64,000 nt of DNA, taken from assembly GCF_016900095.1 (NCBI RefSeq), contig NZ_JACJJP010000016.1:1-64000 (forward strand). The letters are read 5' to 3'. The stretch comes from Gemmiger formicilis (GTDB lineage Bacteria > Bacillota > Clostridia > Oscillospirales > Ruminococcaceae). Position 1 is the stretch's first letter, and every line of letters begins with the position of its first letter. The position numbers and the translations under genes are program-made. Below the pieces are notes generated by a model, which was not told where the DNA came from, did not search any database, and worked only from the letters and a program-made list of their open reading frames with translations. Positions 35,870-44,347 of this stretch are shown here, one piece after another.

Positions 35870-36787
35870 TTAGAAAGTTTCGTCCATTTTGCGGGACCAG
35901 CGCAGGTACAGCATGGTGATGATCCCCACGATGATGGCCGTGGCAAACGCAACGGTAGCGCCGTACCCGTAGTTCAGGACCACGTTGCCGTAGCTGTCGC
36001 CCATGGGGAACATCAAGCGATAGATGTACAGGTAGAGGGTCTCGGTGCAGTTGTTGGGACCGCCGCCGGTCAGAACCATGATGTTCTCGTAATCCTTGAA
36101 GGCCTGGATCAATGCCAGCATAATCACCGTCTGGGTGATGGGCGCCATCATGGGAATGGTAATGTGCCACAGACGCTTCCAGCCGGTGGCACCGTCCAGT
36201 TCCGCACTTTCGTAGATATCGGTGGGAATAGTGGCCAGGCCGGATAGGAAATAGGTCATGTAGTTACCCAAAGCGCCCCACACGGCAATGAGCAGAACCG
36301 TGACCATGGCGAACTGGTTGCCAAACCAGTTGATGGGTTCATCCACAATGCCCAGAGTCATGAGCAGCTGGTTCACAGAGCCGTTGTACGGGTTGAAGAT
36401 CAGGTAGAACACCGTGCTCATGATGGACACGCTGATGATGGTGGGCATGAAATAGATAGAACGGTAGATCATACGGCCGCGCAGCTTCATGTTGACGAAG
36501 TAGGCTAGCACGAAGGACAGCGGGATGGTGATGATCAGTTTGAAGAACGCATACACCAGGGTGTTTTTCAGCGCGTTCCAGAACATTTCGTCATGAATCA
36601 GGGTGGAGAAGTTTTTCAGGCCGGTGAAGTTGAAATCACCGAAGGAGGTGTACTGATAAAACATCATCCGCAGGATCCACACGATGGGATAGATTGCAAA
36701 CAGGACCAGGAAAATAAAGCCCGGCAGCAGCATCGCATATACCGTACGATTCTGCCGGATTCTTGACTTCAAGGATTTGGTATTCAT
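35870..36787 (-). CDS. Carbohydrate ABC transporter permease (MalF-type)
   Basis: 305 residues with six membrane helices and the EAA loop IPTDIYESAELDGATGWKRL. It is the partner of the MalG-type permease downstream. A 99-bp gap with a strong hairpin separates it from the binding-protein gene upstream, an arrangement that usually lets the binding protein be made in excess. Confidence 0.93.
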   Translation of the reverse strand: MNTKSLKSRIRQNRTVYAMLLPGFIFLVLFAIYPIVWILRMMFYQYTSFGDFNFTGLKNFSTLIHDEMFWNALKNTLVYAFFKLIITIPLSFVLAYFVNMKLRGRMIYRSIYFMPTIISVSIMSTVFYLIFNPYNGSVNQLLMTLGIVDEPINWFGNQFAMVTVLLIAVWGALGNYMTYFLSGLATIPTDIYESAELDGATGWKRLWHITIPMMAPITQTVIMLALIQAFKDYENIMVLTGGGPNNCTETLYLYIYRLMFPMGDSYGNVVLNYGYGATVAFATAIIVGIITMLYLRWSRKMDETF

Positions 36788-36817
36788 AACGGTTCAGACC
36801 TCATTTCCAACAAAATA

Positions 36818-36869
36818 GGCCTGTGCCGCGACCCTTTACATGGATACAGGAAGGGACGAAACACAGGCC
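36818..36869 (-). promoter_or_regulatory. Intercistronic hairpin between binding protein and permease
   Basis: GGCCTGTG at 36818-36825 pairs with CACAGGCC at 36862-36869, with further pairing of CCCTT and AAGGG inside. Such structures protect the upstream mRNA or attenuate transcription, raising binding-protein levels over permease. Confidence 0.55.
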
Positions 36870-36885
36870 CACACGAAAGATCCGC

Positions 36886-38274
36886 TTACTTCGTAATCGG
36901 TGCCATGCTGCCGGATTCCACAGCGGCAGTCAACGCGGTGTTGTATTTTTCATTCATCGCTTCGACCAGGCCATCCATGGAGGCTTGCCCCATAATGACC
37001 GCACCGAATTCGTCGTAGAAGCTCTTGCCCTCGATTTCCAGACCGGCCATTTCCGGCGCGAGAGGCTGGATAGTATCGGTATCTACCAGGTTGAAGAACT
37101 CGGAACCGTACACTTCGCAGGTACCGGCCTTCTCCGCCACGGAAGGAACCACGATCAGGCCGTAGCCCTTCTCCTGGTATTCGGACATGAATTCATCGCT
37201 GGTGATGAACTTGATGAATTCCCAGGCGGCTTCGGGATGTTCGCACTGGCTGGAGATGCAGTAGCTGCGTCCGGCGGAGTTCATGGTGTTGACACCGTCT
37301 ACCACGCCGTCATAGGTCGGCAGGACGCAGGCGCCCCATTCCTGATCGGTGGGGAACTGAGAATCGTAGACAGCCACTTCCCAGTAGCCGGACATATACA
37401 TGCCGATGTTGCCCAGAGCAAACTGGGTACGCAACGGGTCGATATCCAGGCTTTCCGCACCGGGGAAGAAGGAACCGTCGGCGTAGATGTCGGCAAAGGT
37501 CTGCACGACCTTGGCATATTCGCTGAAGTCGTAGGTGCCGGTTTCGTAGTCATAGTAGAACATATCCGACAGACGGGCCACTTCGTCCACAGAACGATAC
37601 ATGGCGCTGTAGGCGTTCTTCATGTTCATGGCGAAGCCGTAGATGCCTTCGTCCTTCAGGTTTTCGGTGATAATGCGCGCATACTCTCGCAGTTCTTCCA
37701 TGGTCTTGGGGGGCTTTTCAGGATCGAGCCCGGCTTTGCGGAAGACGTCCTTGTTGTAGATCAGACGGTAGTTGTTGCCGTAGGTGGGGATGCTATAGGT
37801 CTGGCCATCATACACGTTGACGTTCTGGATGCCCAGGGTGTCACCGTAGCGTTCCCGGTCTTCATCCGTCAGGAACTCGTCAATGGGAATGGCCATCCCC
37901 TTCTTGACATAGGGCACAATCTCGCTTTTGGGGCGGAAAATGTCCGGCGCCTGGTTGGACTGGAAGGCCAGTTCCAGGTTGTTGTCGTAGTTATCGGTCA
38001 TCGCCTCATAGGTGACCTCGATGTTCATGGTGTTGGTGGCGTTGAACTCTGCCACCTTCTCTTCCATGAATTCCAGGTCATGGCGCTGGGTGGTCCAGAA
38101 GGTGATGGGGATCTTCTCCCCTTCCTGCGCAGTGGTGGAGGTGCCCTCCGCACTTTCGCCGGTTCCTGCCGTGTCGGCAGGAGCGCCGCAACCGCTGAAA
38201 ACGCTCAGCAACAGGGCGCTTCCCATCGCCAAAGACGCCATCCGCATCAGTTGCTTCTTGGATTTCAACATCAT
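36886..38274 (-). CDS. Extracellular sugar-binding lipoprotein of an ABC transporter
   Basis: 462 residues from the ATG at 38274 (MMLKSKKQLMRMASLAMG), with GGAAGAG upstream. The signal peptide ends in the lipobox LLSVFSGCG, so the protein is tethered outside the membrane. The body is a type-1 solute-binding fold, with KIPITFWTTQRHDLEF near the start and NMKNAYSAMYRSVDEV in the middle. It is the first gene of the operon and delivers oligosaccharide to the two permeases. An extended -10 promoter lies 63 bases upstream. Confidence 0.93.
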   Translation of the reverse strand: MMLKSKKQLMRMASLAMGSALLLSVFSGCGAPADTAGTGESAEGTSTTAQEGEKIPITFWTTQRHDLEFMEEKVAEFNATNTMNIEVTYEAMTDNYDNNLELAFQSNQAPDIFRPKSEIVPYVKKGMAIPIDEFLTDEDRERYGDTLGIQNVNVYDGQTYSIPTYGNNYRLIYNKDVFRKAGLDPEKPPKTMEELREYARIITENLKDEGIYGFAMNMKNAYSAMYRSVDEVARLSDMFYYDYETGTYDFSEYAKVVQTFADIYADGSFFPGAESLDIDPLRTQFALGNIGMYMSGYWEVAVYDSQFPTDQEWGACVLPTYDGVVDGVNTMNSAGRSYCISSQCEHPEAAWEFIKFITSDEFMSEYQEKGYGLIVVPSVAEKAGTCEVYGSEFFNLVDTDTIQPLAPEMAGLEIEGKSFYDEFGAVIMGQASMDGLVEAMNEKYNTALTAAVESGSMAPITK

Positions 38275-38336
38275 TGATACTCTTCCTTCTTTCTTTTTTC
38301 TTGCAGCCTTTTGTCCGTAAGGCTTTTGCTGTTTGT

Positions 38337-38363
38337 AGTATAGCAAAATCCGGCAGCGTCCAA
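38337..38363 (-). promoter_or_regulatory. Promoter of the polysaccharide operon
   Basis: On the minus strand TTGGAC and TATACT are 15 bases apart and the -10 box carries the TGC extension (TTTTGCTATACT). It faces the binding-protein gene and is the only good promoter seen for the operon. Confidence 0.6.
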
Positions 38364-38487
38364 AATGGGACAGTTTTTGGTTTTTGGGTGGGTATTTTTT
38401 TACACTATTTAAGTAATACTCCCTCCATCAATTTAGTCAACCAGCCTATTTTCCCATATTTATATATACACTCATTCCTTAGTCCAT

Positions 38488-38706
38488 TTATATCATCAGC
38501 CATACACTATCCGCCGGGTTCAGCCAATACGCTTGTATCCGCCGGCCTTCCAATGTCCACAATGTGATATCGAACGGCCGACAGCTGTAATCATACATGA
38601 ACAGGTAATCCTTGCCGCCGAATACACTGAGCCGATTATACTTTTCCCCTTGGTCCGAAACCAACAGTTCCTGTCTGGGGCGTCCCTGCTGATACCCGAG
38701 TACTTA
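38488..38706 (-). pseudogene. C-terminal fragment of a DUF4038/GH140-type glycosidase
   Basis: A minus-strand frame with no start reads ELLVSDQGEKYNRLSVFGGK, then YLFMYDYSCRPFDITLWTLE and RRIQAYWLNPADSVWLMI to a TAA. This resembles the collagen-binding-like C-terminal domain that follows DUF4038 apiosidase-type glycosidases. The catalytic domain is gone. It suggests that the glycan cluster was once longer. Family by motif recall. Confidence 0.5.
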
Positions 38707-38821
38707 AACTCCCCCTTATTATTCACTTGTCCAAACCAAATGGATGCTTACTAAGCTATTTTCGCGGTTTCGCGTAAGAGTTCTCAAATCATATAGGGTA
38801 TTGTGATGCTGTCCGTTCATT

Positions 38822-38982
38822 GTCCGTGCAAATGATTTTACAAAGCGTAAAATAGGGTCCACCCTATTTTTACATTTCAGACGCAATCAGCGGCAAACCA
38901 GCGGGAATCAAAGGCCGATTACAGCGGTTTTGTGCTTGCCCAAAGGAATCCGGCCCTCATAACCCGGAGGTCGCAGGTTCAA
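38822..38982 (+). repeat. 161-bp direct repeat, right copy
   Basis: Same length and orientation as 24501-24661. It ends at GCAGGTTCAA inside the tRNA-Met half and passes directly into the truncated flavodoxin gene at 38983. The rest of the tRNA 3' end is missing in this copy. Confidence 0.8.
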
Positions 38983-39212
38983 TAGTCTGCCATGTCGGCC
39001 TTTCGGTCTGCCAGTTCCGGACGGGCGGCGGGATCTTTCATTTCCACGCTGCTGCGGGACTGTTTGTCCTGCCAGTTCAGATCCTTTCCGGTATAGGGAA
39101 CGGCAGGTTTGATCTCATACAGATCCGCATCAATCGCCTCTGCGAGCAACCGGGCCACTCCCGCCGTCGTACCACTGGCGGAAAAGTATGCCACCAAGGT
39201 TTTCTTTGCCAT
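38979..39212 (-). pseudogene. Flavodoxin, truncated at the repeat
   Basis: 77 residues from the ATG at 39212 (AAGGAGG upstream). [20 protein letters not shown] is the FMN phosphate-binding loop of a flavodoxin. The frame then continues through the typical [15 protein letters not shown] region but ends at ADMADY, where the sequence enters the 161-bp repeat. The rest of the fold, including the second flavin-binding loop, is absent. The gene was probably cut by the event that created the repeat. Confidence 0.75.
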
Positions 39213-39228
39213 AGAAAGTTCCTCCTTT

Positions 39229-40356
39229 TTACTCCATCCTATCAATTGTGAGGCTTCCGCTCATCCGGCTCACAAGTTCCTCACCAGAAACGATCTGTCC
39301 CAGTTCATAGAGCGCCGGATTTGTGTTGTACTCTCCATAAAACATCACCACATCGCCCCACGGCGCATAGTAGGCCAGGGTTCCTGCACCGCCTTCTGCC
39401 GTCGGGGTGTCCTGGGTATCCAGCGGCCTGGGCGGATAAAAAATCTTTTCGTTGGCGCCGTAGTCCTCCACTTCCATGGTCAACGGCAACTGGTCCAGTA
39501 AGGATTGAGCCTCCGGGCTGTCATTCAGTGCATAGATGACTCTGTTTTCCCCCCACCGGACCGAAATCTGCGCCCCTGCTGCATGGTTTTCACCGACGGA
39601 ATTTCTCTGTTGTGTGTACCCCAACTCAGCCACCCAGTTTTTGATTGCCTCCTCCGAAGAGGACGCCTCTTCCTCATAACAATCGAAAATCGCATTGGAA
39701 ATCACGGCTCCCGGCACAGCCTCCGTGATGATCTCCACACTGCGGGCCAATCCGCCGGTTCCATGGGAACAGAACAGGTAGACCTGCTTGCCGGACAAAT
39801 CGTTTTCTTCCAGGAACGAGAGCAGCGCCATGGGCACGCCATACCACCAGTTGGGGTAGCCCAGAAAAACCGTGTCATACTGATCCAGATTTTCCACCCG
39901 TTCCTGCAGTGCGGGCCGCGCATTATCTCCACGTTCCTCATTGGCTCTTTCCAGGCAGGCATCCCAATCATTGGGATACGGCTCGGTCACACGGATAGAA
40001 AACAGATCTGCGCCGGTTTCCTCCTGAACCCATCCCGCCAGCTGCTGTACATTTCCGGGGACCAGCACACTGGGGGAAGCCACAGCGTCCACCTCCCCTT
40101 CCAGAATGGCATTTTCCGCCCAGGAAAAGTAGGCCACCAGAATACTCGATTCTCCCTTTTCCTCTGTTGAGCCTTCCGTGGTTTCCACCTTTCCTTCCGC
40201 TTCGGCGGTGTCTTGCGGCATCTGGTCCGCACGTTGGTCCGAAACCGCTTGCGATGCCGGGGGTTCCTGCTGCTTTTCCGGATTTTGAGAGCCTTCACAT
40301 GCGGTCAACGCCCATACAAAAGTGAACATAAGAATCGCTGCAGCGACCTTCTTCAT
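39229..40356 (-). CDS. Flavodoxin-cyclophilin-like lipoprotein
   Basis: 375 residues. A signal peptide ends in the lipobox VWALTACEG; a Gln/Glu-rich linker runs to about residue 68. The flavodoxin-like domain (about 70-250) begins [15 protein letters not shown] and contains [22 protein letters not shown]-terminal cyclophilin-like domain (about 260-375) contains [19 protein letters not shown]. Such fused proteins occur in gut Clostridia, and an extracellular flavodoxin domain suggests surface redox work. Substrate unknown. The truncated flavodoxin gene lies directly downstream and a LysR gene upstream on the same strand. Confidence 0.8.
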   Translation of the reverse strand: MKKVAAAILMFTFVWALTACEGSQNPEKQQEPPASQAVSDQRADQMPQDTAEAEGKVETTEGSTEEKGESSILVAYFSWAENAILEGEVDAVASPSVLVPGNVQQLAGWVQEETGADLFSIRVTEPYPNDWDACLERANEERGDNARPALQERVENLDQYDTVFLGYPNWWYGVPMALLSFLEENDLSGKQVYLFCSHGTGGLARSVEIITEAVPGAVISNAIFDCYEEEASSSEEAIKNWVAELGYTQQRNSVGENHAAGAQISVRWGENRVIYALNDSPEAQSLLDQLPLTMEVEDYGANEKIFYPPRPLDTQDTPTAEGGAGTLAYYAPWGDVVMFYGEYNTNPALYELGQIVSGEELVSRMSGSLTIDRME

Positions 40357-40529
40357 GGTTCCTCATCTTCTTTTGGTTTCTTTTCTGTTCATGCGTACCA
40401 TACCGGGAGCTTCTTTACTTGCATTATAAAATCGCACCGATGAAATGTCTAATACCTATCTTTTATTATCAGTCATTCGTAAAAGGCATGGGGTTTCCAA
40501 AGCATTTCATGTTCGCCCGCACAAAAATA

Positions 40530-40556
40530 GCGCCAAGCCTAAAAGGCTTGGCGCCA
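40530..40556 (-). terminator. Terminator after the LysR gene
   Basis: GGCGCCAAGCC pairs with GGCTTGGCGC around a short loop and is followed on the minus strand by TATTTTTG. It lies 15 bases past the LysR stop, so the flavodoxin lipoprotein must have its own promoter. Confidence 0.75.
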
Positions 40557-40570
40557 CCCATGCTTGCGCA

Positions 40571-41461
40571 TTATCGCATCTGTGCTCGCATCATATTGAT
40601 TTCTTGAATAAAGAGGGAGGTTGCCGGAGAGAACAGCTGGTTTTTCTTCCAGACCAAGACACTCCTTGTGGTTTTTTCCGGGCGCAGAGGAATAAATTTC
40701 AGATTGGCGCTGCTTCTTACAGCCAGCGCTCCATCCAGACAGAACGCACAGCCCAATCCTTCTTCCACCAACAGCACGGCGTTGGACAGAAGGGTATAGC
40801 TCAAGGGAATATAGAGATCCTTCTCCTCCCTGCCAATCCAGTTCAGGACATCCTGCCTGACTTTATCCCGCAAGGGCAGAATCAATGGGTAAGACGCGAT
40901 CTGCTCCGGTGTAATGAATTTTTCATTGGCCAGTGGATGATCCTTCCACAGCAAAATCCCCCACGTTTCTTTCTGTGACAGACGCAGATATTCATATTTT
41001 TGCACGTCCACAGGCTCCAGAAGAAGGCCTATATCCGCCAGCCCTTTATCCAGCTTATCTTTCACGTTATCTGCCATTTCATTGTACATATGGAACTGTA
41101 CCAAGGGATAACGCTGTGCAAAGGAAGCAATGAGCTTTGACAGCATTCTGCTTCCTATGGACTCCGTAGCGCCAATGGTAATAATCCCACTGACTGATTC
41201 GCTTTTCTCTGCAAATTGCTGCTCCAGACGATCCGCCAGTTCCACAATCTCTTCCGCTCTTTGGCGGAAGTACATGCCGTCATCTGTCAAGGTAAGCCCT
41301 TTTTTCCCGCGCAGTACCAGGGTGGTGCCCAGCTCACGCTCCAAATCCACCAGCTGGCGGCTCAAGGTGGGCTGCGTAACATGAAGAACATCGGCGGCAC
41401 GGGTAATATTTCCTTCTGCGGCTGTCGTTAAAAAATATCTCAGTGTCCGCAATTCCATCAA
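40571..41461 (-). CDS. LysR-family transcriptional regulator
   Basis: 296 residues. The N-terminal winged helix MELRTLRYFLTTAAEGNITR with HVTQPTLSRQLVDLE is typical of LysR; the remaining 200 residues form the effector-binding domain. Members usually control a neighbouring gene, here either the flavodoxin lipoprotein downstream or the divergent beta-glucoside operon. The sequence does not decide between them. Confidence 0.93.
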   Translation of the reverse strand: MMELRTLRYFLTTAAEGNITRAADVLHVTQPTLSRQLVDLERELGTTLVLRGKKGLTLTDDGMYFRQRAEEIVELADRLEQQFAEKSESVSGIITIGATESIGSRMLSKLIASFAQRYPLVQFHMYNEMADNVKDKLDKGLADIGLLLEPVDVQKYEYLRLSQKETWGILLWKDHPLANEKFITPEQIASYPLILPLRDKVRQDVLNWIGREEKDLYIPLSYTLLSNAVLLVEEGLGCAFCLDGALAVRSSANLKFIPLRPEKTTRSVLVWKKNQLFSPATSLFIQEINMMRAQMR

Positions 41462-41636
41462 AAATCACTCCGATGTTGCTTTTGCATACAGAATAGCATA
41501 TCCCTTTTCCGGATTCAACATTCCGCCCCTCCCTCTTCGGCCGGGAGTGCCGTTCCACCCCAAACAACAGGCAAGTTTTATCCGCGCATCCTCTTCTTTT
41601 GTGCAACTCTACGTAAAATCCAAAAGAAAACTTGTG

Positions 41637-41806
41637 TATACTGCGTATAGACAAGAAAAAAAGCGCTTGCTAGAATAATACCAGACAAACAAACAAGCCG
41701 TTACTCTTCGGGAGGCGCTGCTTGCAGGAATCCGCACAGGGATCGTGGTATCTCTGTTCTGGTTTGCAGGCAGTTCTTTTTGAAGGGTATTTTTTTTATT
41801 TTTTTC
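41637..41806 (+). promoter_or_regulatory. Promoter, cre-like box and leader of the beta-glucoside operon
   Basis: An extended -10 box (TGTGTATACT, TATACT at 41637-41642) is followed by a CcpA-type box core AAAGCGCTT within 41657-41670. A leader of about 180 bases ends in a T-rich run at 41790-41806. A stretch beginning GGATCGTGG at 41740 and ending GCAGGCAGTTC loosely resembles a BglG/LicT antiterminator target. The promoter and cre core are reasonably clear; the antiterminator target is a weak match. Confidence 0.4.
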
Positions 41807-41846
41807 AGACACATCCCCCATGGATTTGTGAAAAGGAGTGCTTTCC

Positions 41847-42674
41847 TTGAAGATCATTCGCAAAATCAACAACAATGCCGCCATTGCGCAGGACAAGCGA
41901 GGCCGCGAATTGGTGGTTCTGGGGCGTGGTGTGGGATTTCATCCGGTACCGTATGAATTGACAGATCTCTCGGTGATTTATCGGACCTACTACGATGTCA
42001 ACCCCAAATACTTTGGCCTCGCCGGGGAACTTCCCCCTGAAATCATTCTGGCCGCCACCGAAATTTCTGAGCAGGCGGAATTCCAGTTGGATTGCGAATT
42101 GAACCCCAATCTTCCTTTTACGTTGGCAGACCATCTGAATTTTGCCATGGAACGCCAGCGCAAAGGTATTCAGTTGGCGGCCCCCCTGGGGTATGATGTA
42201 CGCCATCTCTATCCCAAAGAGAGTGAGCTGGGCCGTCAGGCGCTGGATCTGGTGGAACAGCGGGTGGGTGTCCGCCTGCCGGAAGCGGAGTCCATCAGTA
42301 TTGCACTGCATCTTGTCAGTGCCGAGCTGGAAAGCAGCGGCCTGGACAATATGATGCGGACGCTGGATATCATTGCCGACATCGACAAAATTGTGGAGAC
42401 CCGGCTGCAGATCCGTCTGGACCATACCAGTTACAACTATTCCCGGTTTGCCGTCCATCTGCAATATCTGATTCAGCGACTGGAAACCGGCACGCAGACA
42501 GAGGAGAAAAACGCCGATATTCTACGCGATATGGCAAAAGAATATCCGGATCTTTATACGTGTGCCTGCGAAGTAGGCGATTATCTGCACACCAGCTACG
42601 GCTGGAAATGCAACCAGGAAGAAATCCTGTACCTGATGCTGCACATCAACCGTGTGCAGGATCGGAAACTTTGA
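41847..42674 (+). CDS. BglG/LicT-family transcription antiterminator
   Basis: 275 residues from a TTG at 41847, with AAAGGAG seven bases upstream. The N-terminal RNA-binding domain (MKIIRKINNNAAIAQDKRGR) is followed by two PTS regulation domains with their His residues, for example in LADHLNFAME and in MLHINRVQ at the end. Such proteins bind leader RNA and prevent termination when the sugar is present, under control of PTS phosphorylation. It precedes the EIIBC and GH1 genes on the same strand. Confidence 0.9.
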   Translation: MKIIRKINNNAAIAQDKRGRELVVLGRGVGFHPVPYELTDLSVIYRTYYDVNPKYFGLAGELPPEIILAATEISEQAEFQLDCELNPNLPFTLADHLNFAMERQRKGIQLAAPLGYDVRHLYPKESELGRQALDLVEQRVGVRLPEAESISIALHLVSAELESSGLDNMMRTLDIIADIDKIVETRLQIRLDHTSYNYSRFAVHLQYLIQRLETGTQTEEKNADILRDMAKEYPDLYTCACEVGDYLHTSYGWKCNQEEILYLMLHINRVQDRKL

Positions 42675-42756
42675 TATCACATCATTTGGCATACCAAACG
42701 GAAGCGCGCACCGTCTTGTGTATCATACAGAGACCTGGCAACGGGAGGAAAATTGA

Positions 42757-44334
42757 ATGGGTTACAAACAGTTTTTATCCGATATCACACCGCTGGTGGG
42801 CGGTAACGGGAACATCAGCAACAGTGACTACCGGGATAACCGGATGATGCTGGCTTTGAAAGACTGTGACGCCGTTCAGTTGGACACCCTGCGGGCGCTT
42901 CCTGAGGTGGCGCGGGCCGAATTGACCCGCAACCGCCTCCGGATCGTATTCCAATCGGAGAACACGGGAACGGAGGAACATTCCATGGCAAAGAATTATG
43001 CAGAGATTGCCCAGTTTGTGGTAGAAAAAGTGGGCGGCAAAGAAAATATCGAAACCTATACCCATTGCATCACACGGCTCCGCTTTGTGCTGCGGGACAA
43101 AGGCAAGGTAGCCGAGGCGGACCTGAAAGCCAATCCGGCGATTCTGAGCATCGTGGACCAGGGCGGGCAGTACCAGCTGGTCATCGGCAACGATGTGGAA
43201 AAGCTGTACAACGCGGTCAAACAGATTCTGGGGGAGCTTGAAGGGAACGCCCCTTCCCAGGCTACGGAAAAAACCGCGGAAAAGAAAAAACCGCTGGATC
43301 GGGTCATGGGGTTTGTCCAGGCCAGCGTGGCACCGGCCATCCCGGTTATTGTGGCCTGCGGCCTGATCAATGCCCTGCTGGCGCTGGCGGTGCAGTTTTT
43401 GGGTCTGAGCACCGAAAGCGGCACCTACCAGGCCTGGAACTCGCTGGCCAGTGTGGGCTTTACCTATCTGCCGGTCTGGATGGCTTTTGCCGGTGCCCGT
43501 TATCTGAATGCCGATTCCTATGTGGCTGCCTTTCTGTCCCTGGGCATGATTGCCTGCTTCAACAATCAGGAAGCCCTGTCCATGTTCGGGCTGCCCATCC
43601 CCAACATCAAATATGACAGCAGCATCGTGCCGGTGTTGCTGATGGTCCCGGTCTTTGCCCTGCTGGACCACTTCCTGGCCGAGCATCTGCCCAAAAATCT
43701 GGTGTACATGTTCAAGCCGCTGCTGTGCAGCATCATCATGGCCCCGCTGATCCTCTTTGTCTTTGGCCCGGTGGGCGCGCTGTGCGGCACCATCCTTGTC
43801 AGCATCTGCACCGCCCTGATGAACTTCGGTCCCATCTCCATGGCCATTCTGGCCGCGGCCCATCCCATCACCGTCATCTTCGGCATGCACAGCCTGTTCA
43901 CCCCCATTCTGGTCAATGAGCTGGCTGAAAGCGGCATGACCTTTGTACTCTGCCGTGCCCTGGCTGCCAACTTTGCCATGGCCGGTGCCGCTCTGGGTGT
44001 GGGCATCAAGGCCAAAAAGATCCAGAATAAATCCACCGGCGTTACCTCCAGCGTCACAGCCCTGCTGGCCGCCACCGAGCCCGCCCTCTACGGCTGCCTG
44101 CTGCCCCTGCGCCGTCCGCTGATCGCCGCCTGCGGTGCCGCCGCGGTGTCCGGTTTCTTCATCGGCCTGTTCCAGGTGCACGCCTACGCCATGGGTTCCT
44201 TCAATGTGTTTACCCTGGCCTACTGCATCGGCGGCGATTCCATGACCAATTTCTTCCTGGCCTGCGCCTTTGCGGCTCTTGCCTTCGTTCTGGGATTGGT
44301 CTTCACCCTGCTGCTCGGCTTCAAAGAAGAGTAA
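42757..44334 (+). CDS. Beta-glucoside PTS transporter EIIBC with an extra, Cys-less EIIB-like domain
   Basis: 525 residues. A normal EIIB domain at about 78-160 carries the phospho-Cys in YTHCITRLRF, and the EIIC membrane domain spans about 185-525. In front, residues 1-70 look like a second EIIB (FLSDITPLVGGNGNISNSDY, then LDTLRALPEVARAEL), but the Cys position is replaced (DYRDNRMM in place of HCxTRL). No EIIA domain is attached, so phosphate must come from a separate EIIA. The transporter imports and phosphorylates a beta-glucoside for the GH1 enzyme downstream. Confidence 0.88.
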   Translation: MGYKQFLSDITPLVGGNGNISNSDYRDNRMMLALKDCDAVQLDTLRALPEVARAELTRNRLRIVFQSENTGTEEHSMAKNYAEIAQFVVEKVGGKENIETYTHCITRLRFVLRDKGKVAEADLKANPAILSIVDQGGQYQLVIGNDVEKLYNAVKQILGELEGNAPSQATEKTAEKKKPLDRVMGFVQASVAPAIPVIVACGLINALLALAVQFLGLSTESGTYQAWNSLASVGFTYLPVWMAFAGARYLNADSYVAAFLSLGMIACFNNQEALSMFGLPIPNIKYDSSIVPVLLMVPVFALLDHFLAEHLPKNLVYMFKPLLCSIIMAPLILFVFGPVGALCGTILVSICTALMNFGPISMAILAAAHPITVIFGMHSLFTPILVNELAESGMTFVLCRALAANFAMAGAALGVGIKAKKIQNKSTGVTSSVTALLAATEPALYGCLLPLRRPLIAACGAAAVSGFFIGLFQVHAYAMGSFNVFTLAYCIGGDSMTNFFLACAFAALAFVLGLVFTLLLGFKEE

Positions 44335-44347
44335 AGGAGGCTTCACC

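Noticed and set aside
36823-38277. 484-codon plus-strand open frame
   Set aside because: Antisense of the sugar-binding lipoprotein gene, which has a clear signal peptide and family.
41739-41775. Confident call of a BglG/LicT antiterminator RNA site
   Set aside because: The match to the known target is partial and I could not draw the competing terminator with certainty; kept only as a weak part of the leader feature.
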